From contig DAIOLC010000005.1 of NCBI GenBank assembly GCA_036756425.1, positions 29,139 through 93,138 on the forward strand: a stretch of DNA of 64,000 nucleotides, written 5' to 3'. The translations under genes were made by a program, and so were the position numbers. Source of the DNA: UBA6115 sp012514225. Its GTDB lineage: Bacteria > Bacillota > Clostridia > Christensenellales > Aristaeellaceae. This document shows, piece by piece, positions 42,247 to 50,850 of the stretch. Within the stretch, counting starts at the first letter, position 1. Each line of letters begins with the position of its first letter. The notes under the pieces are model-generated. The model saw nothing but the letters and a program-made list of their open reading frames with translations. It had not been told where the DNA came from and made no database searches.

Positions 42247-43431
42247 GTGCTGGTACTGAGTTGCAACGTGGGCAGCACCTCGCTGAAATACCGCCTCTAC
42301 CGGCTGGCGGGGGCGGAGGAGGAGCTGGCTTCCGGACATTTCGAGGGCATCGGCCGCGCGGCCGGCAAGGCGCGCCAGCAGGCGGGGGACCGCGGGGCGC
42401 GGGAGGACGCGCCGCGGCCGACCTACGCGGAGGCCATCGGCGCAATGCTGGACTTCCTGACGGACGCAGGGGCGCTGCCGGGCGGCAGGCCGGACTGCGT
42501 CGCCTTCAAGGTGGTGGCCGCGCTTCGCGTCAGCGGCGTGCAGGAGCTCACCGAGGAGGTGCTGGGCGCGATGGAGGCCTTCAACACCCTGCTGCCGGCG
42601 CACAACCCGCCCTATATCGCGGCCGTGCGGCAGTTTCGCCAGACGATGCCGGGCGTGCCGCTCGTCGGCAGCTTCGAGACCGGCTTCTTCCAGCGGATGC
42701 CGCCGGAGGCCTTCCTGTATGCGCTGCCCACGGAGCTGCTGGAACAGGGCGTGCGCAAAAACGGCGCGCACGGCGCCTCGCACGAGTACGTGAGCGGCTG
42801 GGTCGCGGACGCGGAGGGCCGGGACGACCTGCGCCTGGTCACCTGCCACCTGGGCGGCTCCTCCTCCATCGCGGCCGTTCAGGCCGGGCGCTGCGTGGAC
42901 ACCACCCTGGGCCTGTCGCTGCAGTCCGGGCTGCCGCACAACAACCGCGTCGGGGACGCGGACCCCTACCTGTCCATCTACCTGCAGGAAAGCCTGGGCT
43001 ACACCCGGGAGCAGGTCAAGGAGCTGTACAGCAAAAAGGGAGGCCTGCTGGGGCTGTCCGGGTTCTCCGGGGAGCTGTGGGAAATCGAGCAGGCCGCGGA
43101 CCGGGGCGACGCCCGCGCACGGACGGCGCTGGACGTCTATTGCTACAGCATCAGGAAATACGTCGGCTCCTTCGCCGCCGCCCTGGGCGGGCTGGACGCC
43201 GTGGCCTTCGCCGGGGGCATCGGGCAAAACAGCGCCAGGGTGCGCGCGCAGTCCCTCGCCGGCCTGGAGTTCCTCGGCGTCCGCCTGGACGCGGACAAAA
43301 ACGCGAAAGCCAAGCCCGGCGACAAGGTGTCCGCGGAGGGCTCCCGGGTGTCCGTCTGGGTGGTCGCGACCAACGAGGAAATCGTCATCGCGCGCAAGGC
43401 GCGGCAATACCTGGAGGGGAAAGGCGCCTAA
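42247..43431 (+). CDS. Divergent acetate/propionate kinase-family protein
   Basis: 394 residues from GTG 42247 (GGGAGGG 7 bases upstream). The whole ASKHA fold is recognisable: LSCNVGSTSLKYRL for the acetate kinase phosphate-1 motif, HGASHEYVSG, LVTCHLGGSSSIAAVQAG, NNRVGDADPYLS, AFAGGIGQNSARVR and ATNEEIVIARKA. Key positions differ from true AckA: the catalytic Asp of FDTAFH is Glu144 (GSFETGFF), and the GHRVVHGG motif with its substrate Arg is AFKVVAAL, placing Lys88 there. The phosphate-binding Arg in NNRVGD is kept. Phosphotransfer to some other acid is possible, or loss of activity. No phosphotransacetylase is adjacent. Confidence 0.8.
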   Translation: MLVLSCNVGSTSLKYRLYRLAGAEEELASGHFEGIGRAAGKARQQAGDRGAREDAPRPTYAEAIGAMLDFLTDAGALPGGRPDCVAFKVVAALRVSGVQELTEEVLGAMEAFNTLLPAHNPPYIAAVRQFRQTMPGVPLVGSFETGFFQRMPPEAFLYALPTELLEQGVRKNGAHGASHEYVSGWVADAEGRDDLRLVTCHLGGSSSIAAVQAGRCVDTTLGLSLQSGLPHNNRVGDADPYLSIYLQESLGYTREQVKELYSKKGGLLGLSGFSGELWEIEQAADRGDARARTALDVYCYSIRKYVGSFAAALGGLDAVAFAGGIGQNSARVRAQSLAGLEFLGVRLDADKNAKAKPGDKVSAEGSRVSVWVVATNEEIVIARKARQYLEGKGA

Positions 43432-43453
43432 GCCGTCATAAACGGCATGAAAA

Positions 43454-43482
43454 CCCCCCGGACGGCTTGGGCCGCCCGGGGG
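43454..43482. terminator. Terminator between convergent genes
   Basis: CCCCCCGGACGGC pairs with GCCGCCCGGGGG around TTGG; TTGTTTTGTTT follows on the plus strand and AAAA precedes it. Confidence 0.75.
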
Positions 43483-43502
43483 CTTGTTTTGTTTCGACCG
43501 GC

Positions 43503-44264
43503 TTATTCCACCGTGAAGGTCGTTTTCCCGCCCAGCCAGCCGTTGAAATACAGCTCCACCGCGTAGCGGCCCGGCGCGAAGGCGTCGTTGTAGCTCAGGT
43601 AGGTCTGGAAGATGTGGTTGATGTTGTAGGCGGAGCGCACGCCGGTCCAGTCCCCGGGGACGGAGGTGGTTTCGGAGTAGAGGTAGCGGTCGGCGGAATT
43701 GGGGGGATACAGCACGACGACCGCCTGGAGGTTCTTGTCCGTCTTGGCGCGCGACAGGGTGTACTCCACGGCAATGAAGAAGTTGCGCAGTTCCCCGGCG
43801 CTGGCCAGCATGGCGCCCTGCACCCGCTCCACCCGGGTCCGGGAGGCGTCGTCCCAGAAATCGGTGTTGGAGTCGGCGTTGGTGTAATACAAGGAGAAGT
43901 TTCGGTACTTGTAGTTGTACTCCCGCTGGCTGTTCAGGCGGGGCGTCGTGGCGTAGGCGAGGTCGGACTGCGCGCCTTCTTCCCCCTGGCTGACGGAAAT
44001 CTTGTAATTGGTTTCCGGCGCGACCTGGAGCAGGGCGGAGTTCTCGTAAACCTCGTCATAGTAGGTGAACACGCCCTTCACCGGCCCGTAGTGGACGCGG
44101 AAGGGGGGCGAGCCGCCCTGCCAGGAGACCTTGATCTGGGTGGCGGAGAAGGGGGTCGCCTTCAGGCCGGTGATGCCGCTGTCCTCCGCGGCGAAGGCGG
44201 AAAGGGGGAGGGCGGCAAACAGCAGCAGGGCGGACAGTACGGCGGCCAGCGTGCGTTTCATCAT
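43503..44264 (-). CDS. Secreted protein with fibronectin III-like domain
   Basis: 253 residues. A clear signal peptide (MMKRTLAAVLSALLLFAALP, then SAFA before AED) predicts export. Residues about 30-105 look like a fibronectin type III domain (ITGLKATPFSATQIKVSW, VAPETNYKISV). The rest (about 110-253) is a tyrosine/asparagine-rich beta domain ending GRYAVELYFNGWLGGKTTFT that I do not recognise. No enzyme motif, lipobox or sorting signal. It may act outside the cell or in the wall. Confidence 0.8.
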   Translation of the reverse strand: MMKRTLAAVLSALLLFAALPLSAFAAEDSGITGLKATPFSATQIKVSWQGGSPPFRVHYGPVKGVFTYYDEVYENSALLQVAPETNYKISVSQGEEGAQSDLAYATTPRLNSQREYNYKYRNFSLYYTNADSNTDFWDDASRTRVERVQGAMLASAGELRNFFIAVEYTLSRAKTDKNLQAVVVLYPPNSADRYLYSETTSVPGDWTGVRSAYNINHIFQTYLSYNDAFAPGRYAVELYFNGWLGGKTTFTVE

Positions 44265-44345
44265 TACATCTCCTTATGGTCGGCGTTTTCCCGCGGCGGA
44301 ACCGGATGTCCGGGGATTATACCCGGCCCGCCCCGGAATACGCCC

Positions 44346-44927
44346 CTAGCCCAGCAGCATCGCGACCGCGCAGTAGACCAGCAGCGCCGCCATCGCGGCG
44401 TTGACCGCGAGGGCGTGCCGGGAAAACAGGAGGCGGAAGGTGGAGCCGAAGGCGGACCACAGAAGGGTGCAAAGGAAACCGGCCGTGGACAGCATCAGGG
44501 CGAAGGCCGCGAGCTGCAGCGGCTGCCCCTGGTACGCCGGCAGGATGAAGGCTTCGAGGGAAACCATGCAGTATACGTAGGCCTTGGCGTTGACGAACTG
44601 CAGCGCCACGCCGCGGAGGAAGGACGCGTCGCTCCCCTGTTCCTCCGGCGCGTCCGCCGCGTACAGGGAATGGCGGGCCAGCACCAGCAGGTAGGCGGCG
44701 CCCACGGCCGTCAGGGGCAGCTTGAGGAAGGGCAGCAGGCGGGAGAGGGCGCTCAAAAAGAAGGCGCTGGCCAGGGAAATGGCGGAAAAACCCGCCATCA
44801 CGCCCAGGTTGAAGGGCAAGGCGCGGACAAAGCCCTTCCGGCGCCCGTTCTCCATGGACAGGATGTTGTTGGGCCCCGGGGTCACGGCTGTGGTGAACAT
44901 GTAGATCAGAAAGGGCGCCCACTGCAT
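44346..44927 (-). CDS. LysE-family amino acid exporter
   Basis: 193 residues from ATG 44927 (GGGAGG 9 bases upstream); upstream open frame is antisense to nothing and unlikely. Five to six membrane helices with the LysE/RhtB motif AVTPGPNNILSMENGRRKGF, then LKLPLTAVGAAYLLVLARHS and ALQFVNAKAYVYCMVSLEAF. Exports an amino acid or derivative by family; the substrate is unknown. Confidence 0.9.
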   Translation of the reverse strand: MQWAPFLIYMFTTAVTPGPNNILSMENGRRKGFVRALPFNLGVMAGFSAISLASAFFLSALSRLLPFLKLPLTAVGAAYLLVLARHSLYAADAPEEQGSDASFLRGVALQFVNAKAYVYCMVSLEAFILPAYQGQPLQLAAFALMLSTAGFLCTLLWSAFGSTFRLLFSRHALAVNAAMAALLVYCAVAMLLG

Positions 44928-45049
44928 GCTAGCCCGCCTCCCGCTTCCTTGTGCCTTTGACTGCACCAAAATACCCCCGCCGCCGCGCCTGCGGAAGTGG
45001 GGGGCTTGTTTCTTTTCTGTTTGCGTTCCGGGGCCTTGCGGCGGCCGGC

Positions 45050-46468
45050 TCAGGCGACGGGCGCCTTGTCCGTCTCCGCCCGGGCCTCCTTTTTGAAGAA
45101 GCGGCGGCCGCGGTTCTTCCCGCGCGGCTCCTCCTTCCACAGGCGCTCGGCCGTCACGGCCCACTTTTCGGAAGCCTGTTCGCACTTGGCGCACAGCGCC
45201 GCCACGTCCTCCGGGTCCTTCGCCTCGGTGGAGCGCGCGCCGGCCTGGCTCACCATCTCCCGCAGCTGGCGAGGGTTATCCAGCAGCGGGCAGGGCTGGA
45301 GCATGTTGTCGTTGAAGGGCTGCCGGTGGTGGTACTGCATGAACAGCGGTCGCCGGAGCGCTTCCAGCAGGGTGTGCTCCCGGATGTTGCTGTCGGCGTA
45401 GTGGATGAAGGCGCAGGGCTCCACGTCGCCTGCTGCGTTGATATGCAGGTAGGAGCGCCCGCCCGCGATGCAGCCGCCGGCGTACTCCCCGTCATTCCAG
45501 AAGTCCATGGTGAAAATCGGCTTGGTGTTTCGCCAGGCGCGCACGGCGCGGTACATGTGCTCCCGCTGCTCCGGGCTCACCATCAGTTCCGGCGCGGCGT
45601 CCCGGCCCACGGGCATGTAGGTGAAGAACCAGGCGAACTTGGCGCCCAGGCCAATCATATGGTCGATGTAGTCGTCGCTGCCGATAACCTCGGTGTTCCG
45701 GCTCGTGTAGCACAGGGAAATGCCGAAGGGCAGCCGCTTTTCCTTCAGCAGCTCCATCGCCCGGATGACCCGGCGGTAGGTACCCCTGCCGCGCCGCGCG
45801 TCCGTGGCCTCCTCGAAGCCCTCGATGCTGATGGCCGGCACGAAGTTCTTGACCCGCAGCATCTCCCCGGCGAAGGCGTCGTCGATCAGCGTGCCGTTGG
45901 TGAAGGCCAGGAAGGCGCAATCCGGGTGCTTTTCGCACAGCCGGACGATGTCTGCCTTGCGCATCAGGGGCTCGCCGCCTGAAAAGATGTACAGGTAGGT
46001 GCCCAGCTTCTTGCCCTGGCGGATGATGCCATCCAGCTCCTGAAGCGACAGGCTGAGCTTGCCGCCGTATTCGCTGGCCCAGCAGCCCTGGCAATCCAGG
46101 TTGCAGGCGCTGGTCGGGTCCATCAGGATGGCCCAGGGCACGTTGCAGCCGTGTTTGAGGGCCGTCTTCCGCTGGCGCGGGGTGCCGATCATGCTGGCGT
46201 TGATGACAAAGTTCTCAAACAGCCGTTTGCGTACCCCGTCGTCGACGTCCGTGTACAGGCTCTTGAGCAGCTTGTACCAGTTGCCCTGCGGGTTTAGGAC
46301 CGCGTTCCTGGCGGTCTGCGCCTGGGAGCCGACGGCCAGCTGCTCCGGGTCGCGCCGGATGAGCCAGTCTGCGATTCTGACGGCGTTGCGGTCAAAATCG
46401 CGGTCCACATACGACAGCACGCGCTTGAGCCCTGCGGATTTGAGGTGTTCAACAAGGGTTTTTGCCAT
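45050..46468 (-). CDS. Radical SAM protein with SPASM-like C-terminus
   Basis: 472 residues. N-terminal helical region (1-110), then a radical SAM core with the [4Fe-4S] motif SACNLDCQGCWASEYG (CxxxCxxC), the FSGGEPLMRKADIV glycine motif, TNGTLID and ISIEGFEEATDARRGRGTY. The C-terminal part has additional cysteines: YAGGCIAGG, VEPCAFIHYADSN, LQPCPLLDNP and ALCAKCEQASE, as in SPASM-type auxiliary cluster proteins. The substrate is unknown. It is divergent from the SDR/oxoamine synthase operon, 147 bases apart, which may be meaningful. The last 20 residues are Arg/Lys-rich. Confidence 0.88.
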   Translation of the reverse strand: MAKTLVEHLKSAGLKRVLSYVDRDFDRNAVRIADWLIRRDPEQLAVGSQAQTARNAVLNPQGNWYKLLKSLYTDVDDGVRKRLFENFVINASMIGTPRQRKTALKHGCNVPWAILMDPTSACNLDCQGCWASEYGGKLSLSLQELDGIIRQGKKLGTYLYIFSGGEPLMRKADIVRLCEKHPDCAFLAFTNGTLIDDAFAGEMLRVKNFVPAISIEGFEEATDARRGRGTYRRVIRAMELLKEKRLPFGISLCYTSRNTEVIGSDDYIDHMIGLGAKFAWFFTYMPVGRDAAPELMVSPEQREHMYRAVRAWRNTKPIFTMDFWNDGEYAGGCIAGGRSYLHINAAGDVEPCAFIHYADSNIREHTLLEALRRPLFMQYHHRQPFNDNMLQPCPLLDNPRQLREMVSQAGARSTEAKDPEDVAALCAKCEQASEKWAVTAERLWKEEPRGKNRGRRFFKKEARAETDKAPVA

Positions 46469-46501
46469 GGCGCCGCTCCTCCTTATTCAGTTCATAAACC
46501 C

Positions 46502-46530
46502 ATACTAAACCGCCCGGCGCAAAAGGGCAA
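46502..46530 (-). promoter_or_regulatory. Promoter of the radical SAM gene
   Basis: Minus strand TTGCCC (46530-46525), 17-base spacer, TAGTAT (46507-46502). Confidence 0.55.
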
Positions 46531-46558
46531 GCCTGCGGGGAGGCGGCCGGCCCCTTGC

Positions 46559-46587
46559 TTGTGCAATTGGACAGAATGGGATAAACT
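46559..46587 (+). promoter_or_regulatory. Promoter of the SDR-oxoamine synthase operon
   Basis: TTGTGC (46559-46564), 17-base spacer, TAAACT (46582-46587), about 28 bases before the SDR ATG. Confidence 0.5.
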
Positions 46588-46615
46588 GTGCGGGACTTCT
46601 GAGCCGGAGGGGAGC

Positions 46616-47425
46616 ATGGCAAACAGGGTGGCCTGGGTCAGCGGAGCGTCCAGCGGATTGGGCGCGGCGGCGGCCCGGGCGCTTGTGGAAAACGGCTGGA
46701 AGGTGGTCGCCGGCGCGCGCTCCTTCTCCGGGCAGGAAGGCGAGACGGACCTGGGCGCCCGGCTGCCGCTGGACGTGCGGAACGAAGCCTCGGTGAAAAG
46801 CTTTGCCGGGCGTGCGGAGGCCCTGTACGGCTTGCCGGACGCCCTGGTCAACGCCGCGGGCATCCTGACCCTGGGCCCAGCCGAGGACACCACGCCCGAG
46901 GAAGTGCTGCAGGTCATGGACACCATCCTGCTGGGCACCCTGCGGGTGACCCGCGCCGCCCTGCCACTGATGCGGGAAAAGGGCGGGGGAAAGGTGGTCA
47001 TGCTGTCCTCCGTCAACGGCCTGATGCCCACGCCCTTCCAGGGCGCCTACGTGGCGGCCAAGCACGCGCTGGAGGGGATTTCGGAGTGCCTGGCGCTGGA
47101 GACGAAAGGCCAGGGCATCCAGGTGATGCTGGTGGAGCCGGGCGACCACCGGGGCGGCAGCGACCGGTACCGCGGCCATGCCGGGCGGGTTTCCCCGCTG
47201 TACGCCGAGCGCTTCCGCCGCGCGGCGGACGTCATCCGGGAGGACGAGGCGCGGGGCCGGGAGCCCGCGCGCTTCGGCCAAAGGCTGGCCTGCGTGCTGG
47301 GCAGGAAAAGGCTGCCCCTGCGGCTGAAGGTGACCACGCTGAAGGAAGATTTCGCCATCGTCATGCACGACGTGCTGCCCGGGCGCCTGTTCCTGCGCTT
47401 CCTGGCAGACTATTACAAGGTGTGA
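46616..47425 (+). CDS. Short-chain dehydrogenase/reductase, candidate ketone reductase
   Basis: 269 residues from ATG 46616 (GGAGGGGAGC upstream). Classical SDR: cofactor loop VSGASSGLGAAAARAL, LVNAAGILTLGPAED, the catalytic Ser in MLSSVNGLMP and Tyr-x3-Lys in AYVAAKHALEGISE. The C-terminal 70 residues (AADVIREDEARGREPARFGQ onward) are like those of lipid and steroid SDRs. It ends 29 bases before the adenylation-ACP-oxoamine synthase gene. By analogy with 3-ketosphinganine reductase, I infer it reduces the aminoketone made by that protein; direct evidence is absent. Confidence 0.88.
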   Translation: MANRVAWVSGASSGLGAAAARALVENGWKVVAGARSFSGQEGETDLGARLPLDVRNEASVKSFAGRAEALYGLPDALVNAAGILTLGPAEDTTPEEVLQVMDTILLGTLRVTRAALPLMREKGGGKVVMLSSVNGLMPTPFQGAYVAAKHALEGISECLALETKGQGIQVMLVEPGDHRGGSDRYRGHAGRVSPLYAERFRRAADVIREDEARGREPARFGQRLACVLGRKRLPLRLKVTTLKEDFAIVMHDVLPGRLFLRFLADYYKV

Positions 47426-47454
47426 CCGCGCCCCGCGGCAGGGAGGAGCCCCTG

Positions 47455-50400
47455 ATGGAATTGAAAACCGACATCAGCGCGCGCTGCGAGGCGCTGCGCC
47501 AGGACATGACCCTGCGCAGGATTTTTGAGCTGACCTGCGAAAACGGGGAGCGCGTCGCGGCACATTGGCTGGAAGGCGACCAGGAGCGCAGCGCCACCTT
47601 CGGCGAACTGGCGCAAAAGGCGGCCGACTACGCGCAGTTCCTGAAAAAAGCCCTGAAGGACAAGCCCGCCGGGCAGTTCTTCGCCATCCAGGTGGACACC
47701 TGCCGGGAGTGGTTCTCCATGTTCTGGGGGCTGCTGCAGGCGGGGTACAACCCCCTGCTGCTCAACGCCGCCCTGTCCGACGAGATGACCGCGTACATGC
47801 TCAGGGAAGCCGGCGCGGCCGGCGTCATCTGCCGGGAGCGGCGCAAACTGCCGGAGGAATACGTGCAAATCCAGGCGGAGCAGCTGTTTTCCGCCCCGGA
47901 AGCGAAGAACTTCTCGCCCAATTGGGCGGACCGGATTGCGCTGTGCACCTCCGGCAGCACGGCGACCAGCCGCATCTTCGTGTACGACGAGGCCGCCGTA
48001 TGCGAGCAGGTGCTCAACTCCGACCTGCTGCACAAGGCCAACCCGCGCATCGTCAACGACACCATGCAGCGCAACCTGGCTTTCCTGCCCTTCCACCATA
48101 TCTTCGGCTTCATGGTCTGCGTGATGTGGTGCAACTTCGTGGGCTACGAGTCCGTCTTCCTCAAGGACCGGGCGCCCGACACCATCCTGGGCACCATGCG
48201 CAGGTTCAGGGTCAACTTCCTCTGCGCCGTGCCGGTGCTGGCCAACAGCCTCTCCGCCGGGCTCAACAAGAAGGTCGCCCTGCAAAAGCCCCTGAAGCGC
48301 GCCGCCTTCAAGGTGATGAAGGGCGTCAGCCTGGGGCTGCAGAACGTGGTCCCGCGCTTCGGCATGGACTTCGCGCGCACGGTGCTGTTCAAGTCCGTCA
48401 ACGCGCAGCTGCTGGGCCCGGACGTCAACTGCGTCATCCTGGGCGGCAGCCATACGCCAAGGGAGCACATGCGCAACATCGCAGCCCTGGGCTACTACAC
48501 GATTTCCGGCTTCGGCATGACGGAGACCGCCGTCACCTCCTGCGAAACAAGCATGAACCTGCACACCCGCACCTCCGGCTCCGTCGGGCGCCCGCTGGCC
48601 TCGGTGGAATACAAGGTCGAGTCCGACGGCAAGCGCTCCAACACCGGGGAGATGCTCATCAGGGGCAGCAGCGTGCACACCGGGCAGCTGAAGGACGGCG
48701 TCCTCATCCCCCCGGACCTGGACGAGTTCGGCTGGTACCGCACCGGGGACATCGTCCGGCTGGAAAAGGGCATGCGGATGTACGTGGAAGGCCGCAGCAA
48801 GGACGTCATCATCAACGAGTCGGGCGAGAACGTCTACCCCGACGAAATCGAGGACTATTTCGGCAACCTCGAGGGCGTGGAGCAATACTGCGTGCTGGGC
48901 CTCCGGAACACCGGCGCCAGCCGCGTCAACCGCCTGAAGCGGCGGCGGCACATCCGGCCCGACTACGAGGACATCACCCTGGTCCTGAACGTCGGCGAGC
49001 GCTACCGCGACGACGCCTTCCTGACCCAGCTCATGCGCCAGGTCGCCCAGAGCAACCGCCGGCTGCCGGTGTTGAAGCAGATCACCCGCGTGCTGGCCAC
49101 CCGCGAGCCCTTCGAGCTGGCCAACGGCATCAAGGTCAAGCGCATGGCGTTGAAAAAGGCGCTGGAAGAGACCCGGATCGCCTACCGCGACCTGGACCTC
49201 AAGTCCGGCGCCCTGCCCCTGACCGACACCACCCCCATCGAGGTGGAGGAGGCGGTGCCGGCGGCCGCCGGCAGCCAGGATGAAATCAAGGAGCGCGTGC
49301 GGCGCGTGTACGCCGAGGCGCTGGACATGGCGCCGGAAAACATCCCGGACACCGCCCATTTCATCAACGACCTGGGCGGCGACTCCCTGCAGGTGCTGGG
49401 CGTGTCGCTGAAGGTGGAGGAGCTCTTCGACGTGCTCATCCCCACCGAGGAGTACGGCCAGTGCACCACCGTCAACGACCTGACCCAGGTCATCCTGACC
49501 CGGCTGTCGGGCGGGGAGCAGAAGCAGGCGGAGCCGCGGGGCGCGGTCACGCCGGTCACGCGCTTCGAGGACTCCGAGGAGTTCCAGGCCTTCGCCCTGC
49601 GCGAGGCCGCCCTCCTGGGCTCGGGGATGGAAAACCCCTACTTTGTCCCGCACGACAGCGTGCTGAGGGACGTGAGCCTGATGGAGGGGCACGAGGTGCT
49701 CAACTTCGGCTCCTACAACTACGTCGCGATGTCCGGGCGGCCGGAAGTCGCCGCCGCGGCCAAGGCCGCCATCGACCGCTACGGCACCTCCGCCTCCGGC
49801 TCCCGCCTGCTGGCGGGTGAAAAAACCCTTTACCAGGAGCTGGAGAGGGAAATCGCCGAGTGGAAGAACGCCGAGGCCGCGCTGGTGCTGGTCTCCGGCC
49901 ACGCGACCAACGTGACCCTGGTGGGCAATTTCTGCGGCAAGGACGACCTGATCCTCTACGACGCCCTGGCGCACAACTCCGTCGATCAGGGCACCCGGCT
50001 GAGCCAGGCGGTCAGCAAGCCCTTCCCGCACAACGACCACGTGGCGCTGGAGAGCATCCTCAAAACCCAGCGCGACAAGTTCAAGAAGTGCCTCATCGTC
50101 ATCGAGGGCGCCTACAGCATGGACGGCGACATCTCCAACGTCCCCGCCTTCGTGGAGCTCAAGAAGAAATACGGCTGCTTCCTGCTGGTGGACGAGGCGC
50201 ACTCCGCCTGCGTCATCGGGAGGACCGGCGGCGGCGTGGACGAGTATTTCGGCCTCGCCCACGACGATATCGACATCAAGATGGGCACGCTGTCCAAGGG
50301 CCTGGGCACCTGCGGGGGGTACCTGGCCGGGAAGCGCAGCCTCATCGAGTACCTGCGCTACAACCTGCCGGGTTTCGTCTTCTCCGTGGGCATCTCCCCG

Positions 50401-50769
50401 CCCCTGGCCGCGGGCACGCTGGAGGCGGTTCGGCTGCTGCGCCGCGACCCCTCCATCATCCAGTCCCTGGAAAACAACATCAACACCTTCGTCCGAGAGG
50501 CGCACAAGCGCCGCCTGAACACCTGCCTGGCCGGGCACACCGCCATCATCCCCATCCTGGTGGGTTCGGACGAGAACGCCTTCCTGTTGTCCAACATGCT
50601 GCGCCACAAGGGCGTGTTCGTGCCGCCCGCCGTGTTCCCCGCCGTGCCCAAGGGCAAGGCCCGCCTGCGCTTCTGCGTCATCAGCGAGCACAAGGAAGCG
50701 CAGATTGTGAAAGCCCTGGACACCCTGATGGAGACCGCGCAGGAGGCCGGCATCCAGCTGCCGGCGTAA
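47455..50769 (+). CDS. Fused acyl-adenylating / acyl carrier / alpha-oxoamine synthase
   Basis: 1104 residues with three catalytic parts. Residues about 1-590: ANL-type adenylation domain with the P-loop region CTSGSTATSRIF (164-175), GFGMTET (352-358), YRTGD (428-432) and the C-terminal lysine region NGIKVKR (557-563). Residues about 600-690: acyl carrier domain, DLGGDSLQVLG, with phosphopantetheine Ser644. Residues about 715-1104: PLP-dependent oxoamine synthase with FGSYNYVAMSG, TSASGSRLLAG, ALAHNSVDQG, VDEAHSACVIG and GTLSKGLGTCGG (Lys948). The logical reaction is ATP-dependent loading of an acid on the carrier, then decarboxylative condensation with an amino acid (serine, glycine or alanine) to an aminoketone. 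In other bacteria these steps for sphingolipids are separate genes. Substrates are inferred. The adenylation P-loop lacks the usual PKG lysine. Confidence 0.9.
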   Translation: MELKTDISARCEALRQDMTLRRIFELTCENGERVAAHWLEGDQERSATFGELAQKAADYAQFLKKALKDKPAGQFFAIQVDTCREWFSMFWGLLQAGYNPLLLNAALSDEMTAYMLREAGAAGVICRERRKLPEEYVQIQAEQLFSAPEAKNFSPNWADRIALCTSGSTATSRIFVYDEAAVCEQVLNSDLLHKANPRIVNDTMQRNLAFLPFHHIFGFMVCVMWCNFVGYESVFLKDRAPDTILGTMRRFRVNFLCAVPVLANSLSAGLNKKVALQKPLKRAAFKVMKGVSLGLQNVVPRFGMDFARTVLFKSVNAQLLGPDVNCVILGGSHTPREHMRNIAALGYYTISGFGMTETAVTSCETSMNLHTRTSGSVGRPLASVEYKVESDGKRSNTGEMLIRGSSVHTGQLKDGVLIPPDLDEFGWYRTGDIVRLEKGMRMYVEGRSKDVIINESGENVYPDEIEDYFGNLEGVEQYCVLGLRNTGASRVNRLKRRRHIRPDYEDITLVLNVGERYRDDAFLTQLMRQVAQSNRRLPVLKQITRVLATREPFELANGIKVKRMALKKALEETRIAYRDLDLKSGALPLTDTTPIEVEEAVPAAAGSQDEIKERVRRVYAEALDMAPENIPDTAHFINDLGGDSLQVLGVSLKVEELFDVLIPTEEYGQCTTVNDLTQVILTRLSGGEQKQAEPRGAVTPVTRFEDSEEFQAFALREAALLGSGMENPYFVPHDSVLRDVSLMEGHEVLNFGSYNYVAMSGRPEVAAAAKAAIDRYGTSASGSRLLAGEKTLYQELEREIAEWKNAEAALVLVSGHATNVTLVGNFCGKDDLILYDALAHNSVDQGTRLSQAVSKPFPHNDHVALESILKTQRDKFKKCLIVIEGAYSMDGDISNVPAFVELKKKYGCFLLVDEAHSACVIGRTGGGVDEYFGLAHDDIDIKMGTLSKGLGTCGGYLAGKRSLIEYLRYNLPGFVFSVGISPPLAAGTLEAVRLLRRDPSIIQSLENNINTFVREAHKRRLNTCLAGHTAIIPILVGSDENAFLLSNMLRHKGVFVPPAVFPAVPKGKARLRFCVISEHKEAQIVKALDTLMETAQEAGIQLPA

Positions 50770-50789
50770 ACAGGGAACTCGTTTCCCGG

Positions 50790-50807
50790 ATTGACGGACC
50801 CGTCAAT
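50790..50807. terminator. Palindrome after the oxoamine synthase gene
   Basis: ATTGACGG and CCGTCAAT flank AC; a perfect 8-bp stem without a T-run. Terminator or operator for the next gene. Confidence 0.4.
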
Positions 50808-50844
50808 CAGATACGCGCATTCTTCGCTCCCCTTTTCCAGGGGG

Positions 50845-50850
50845 TATAAT
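50845..50850 (+). promoter_or_regulatory. -10 box of the papain-fold-like gene
   Basis: Perfect TATAAT about 80 bases before the start; the -35 (TTCGC region) is weak. Confidence 0.5.

Noticed and set aside
42261..44960. 899-residue plus-strand frame spanning three genes
   Set aside because: Crosses the acetate-kinase homologue in another frame and runs antisense to two minus-strand genes with clear signals.
47413..50691. 1092-residue minus-strand open frame opposite the oxoamine synthase gene
   Set aside because: No start signal, composition rich in His/Gln/Val typical of the antisense of GC-rich genes, and the plus strand holds a clear multidomain protein.
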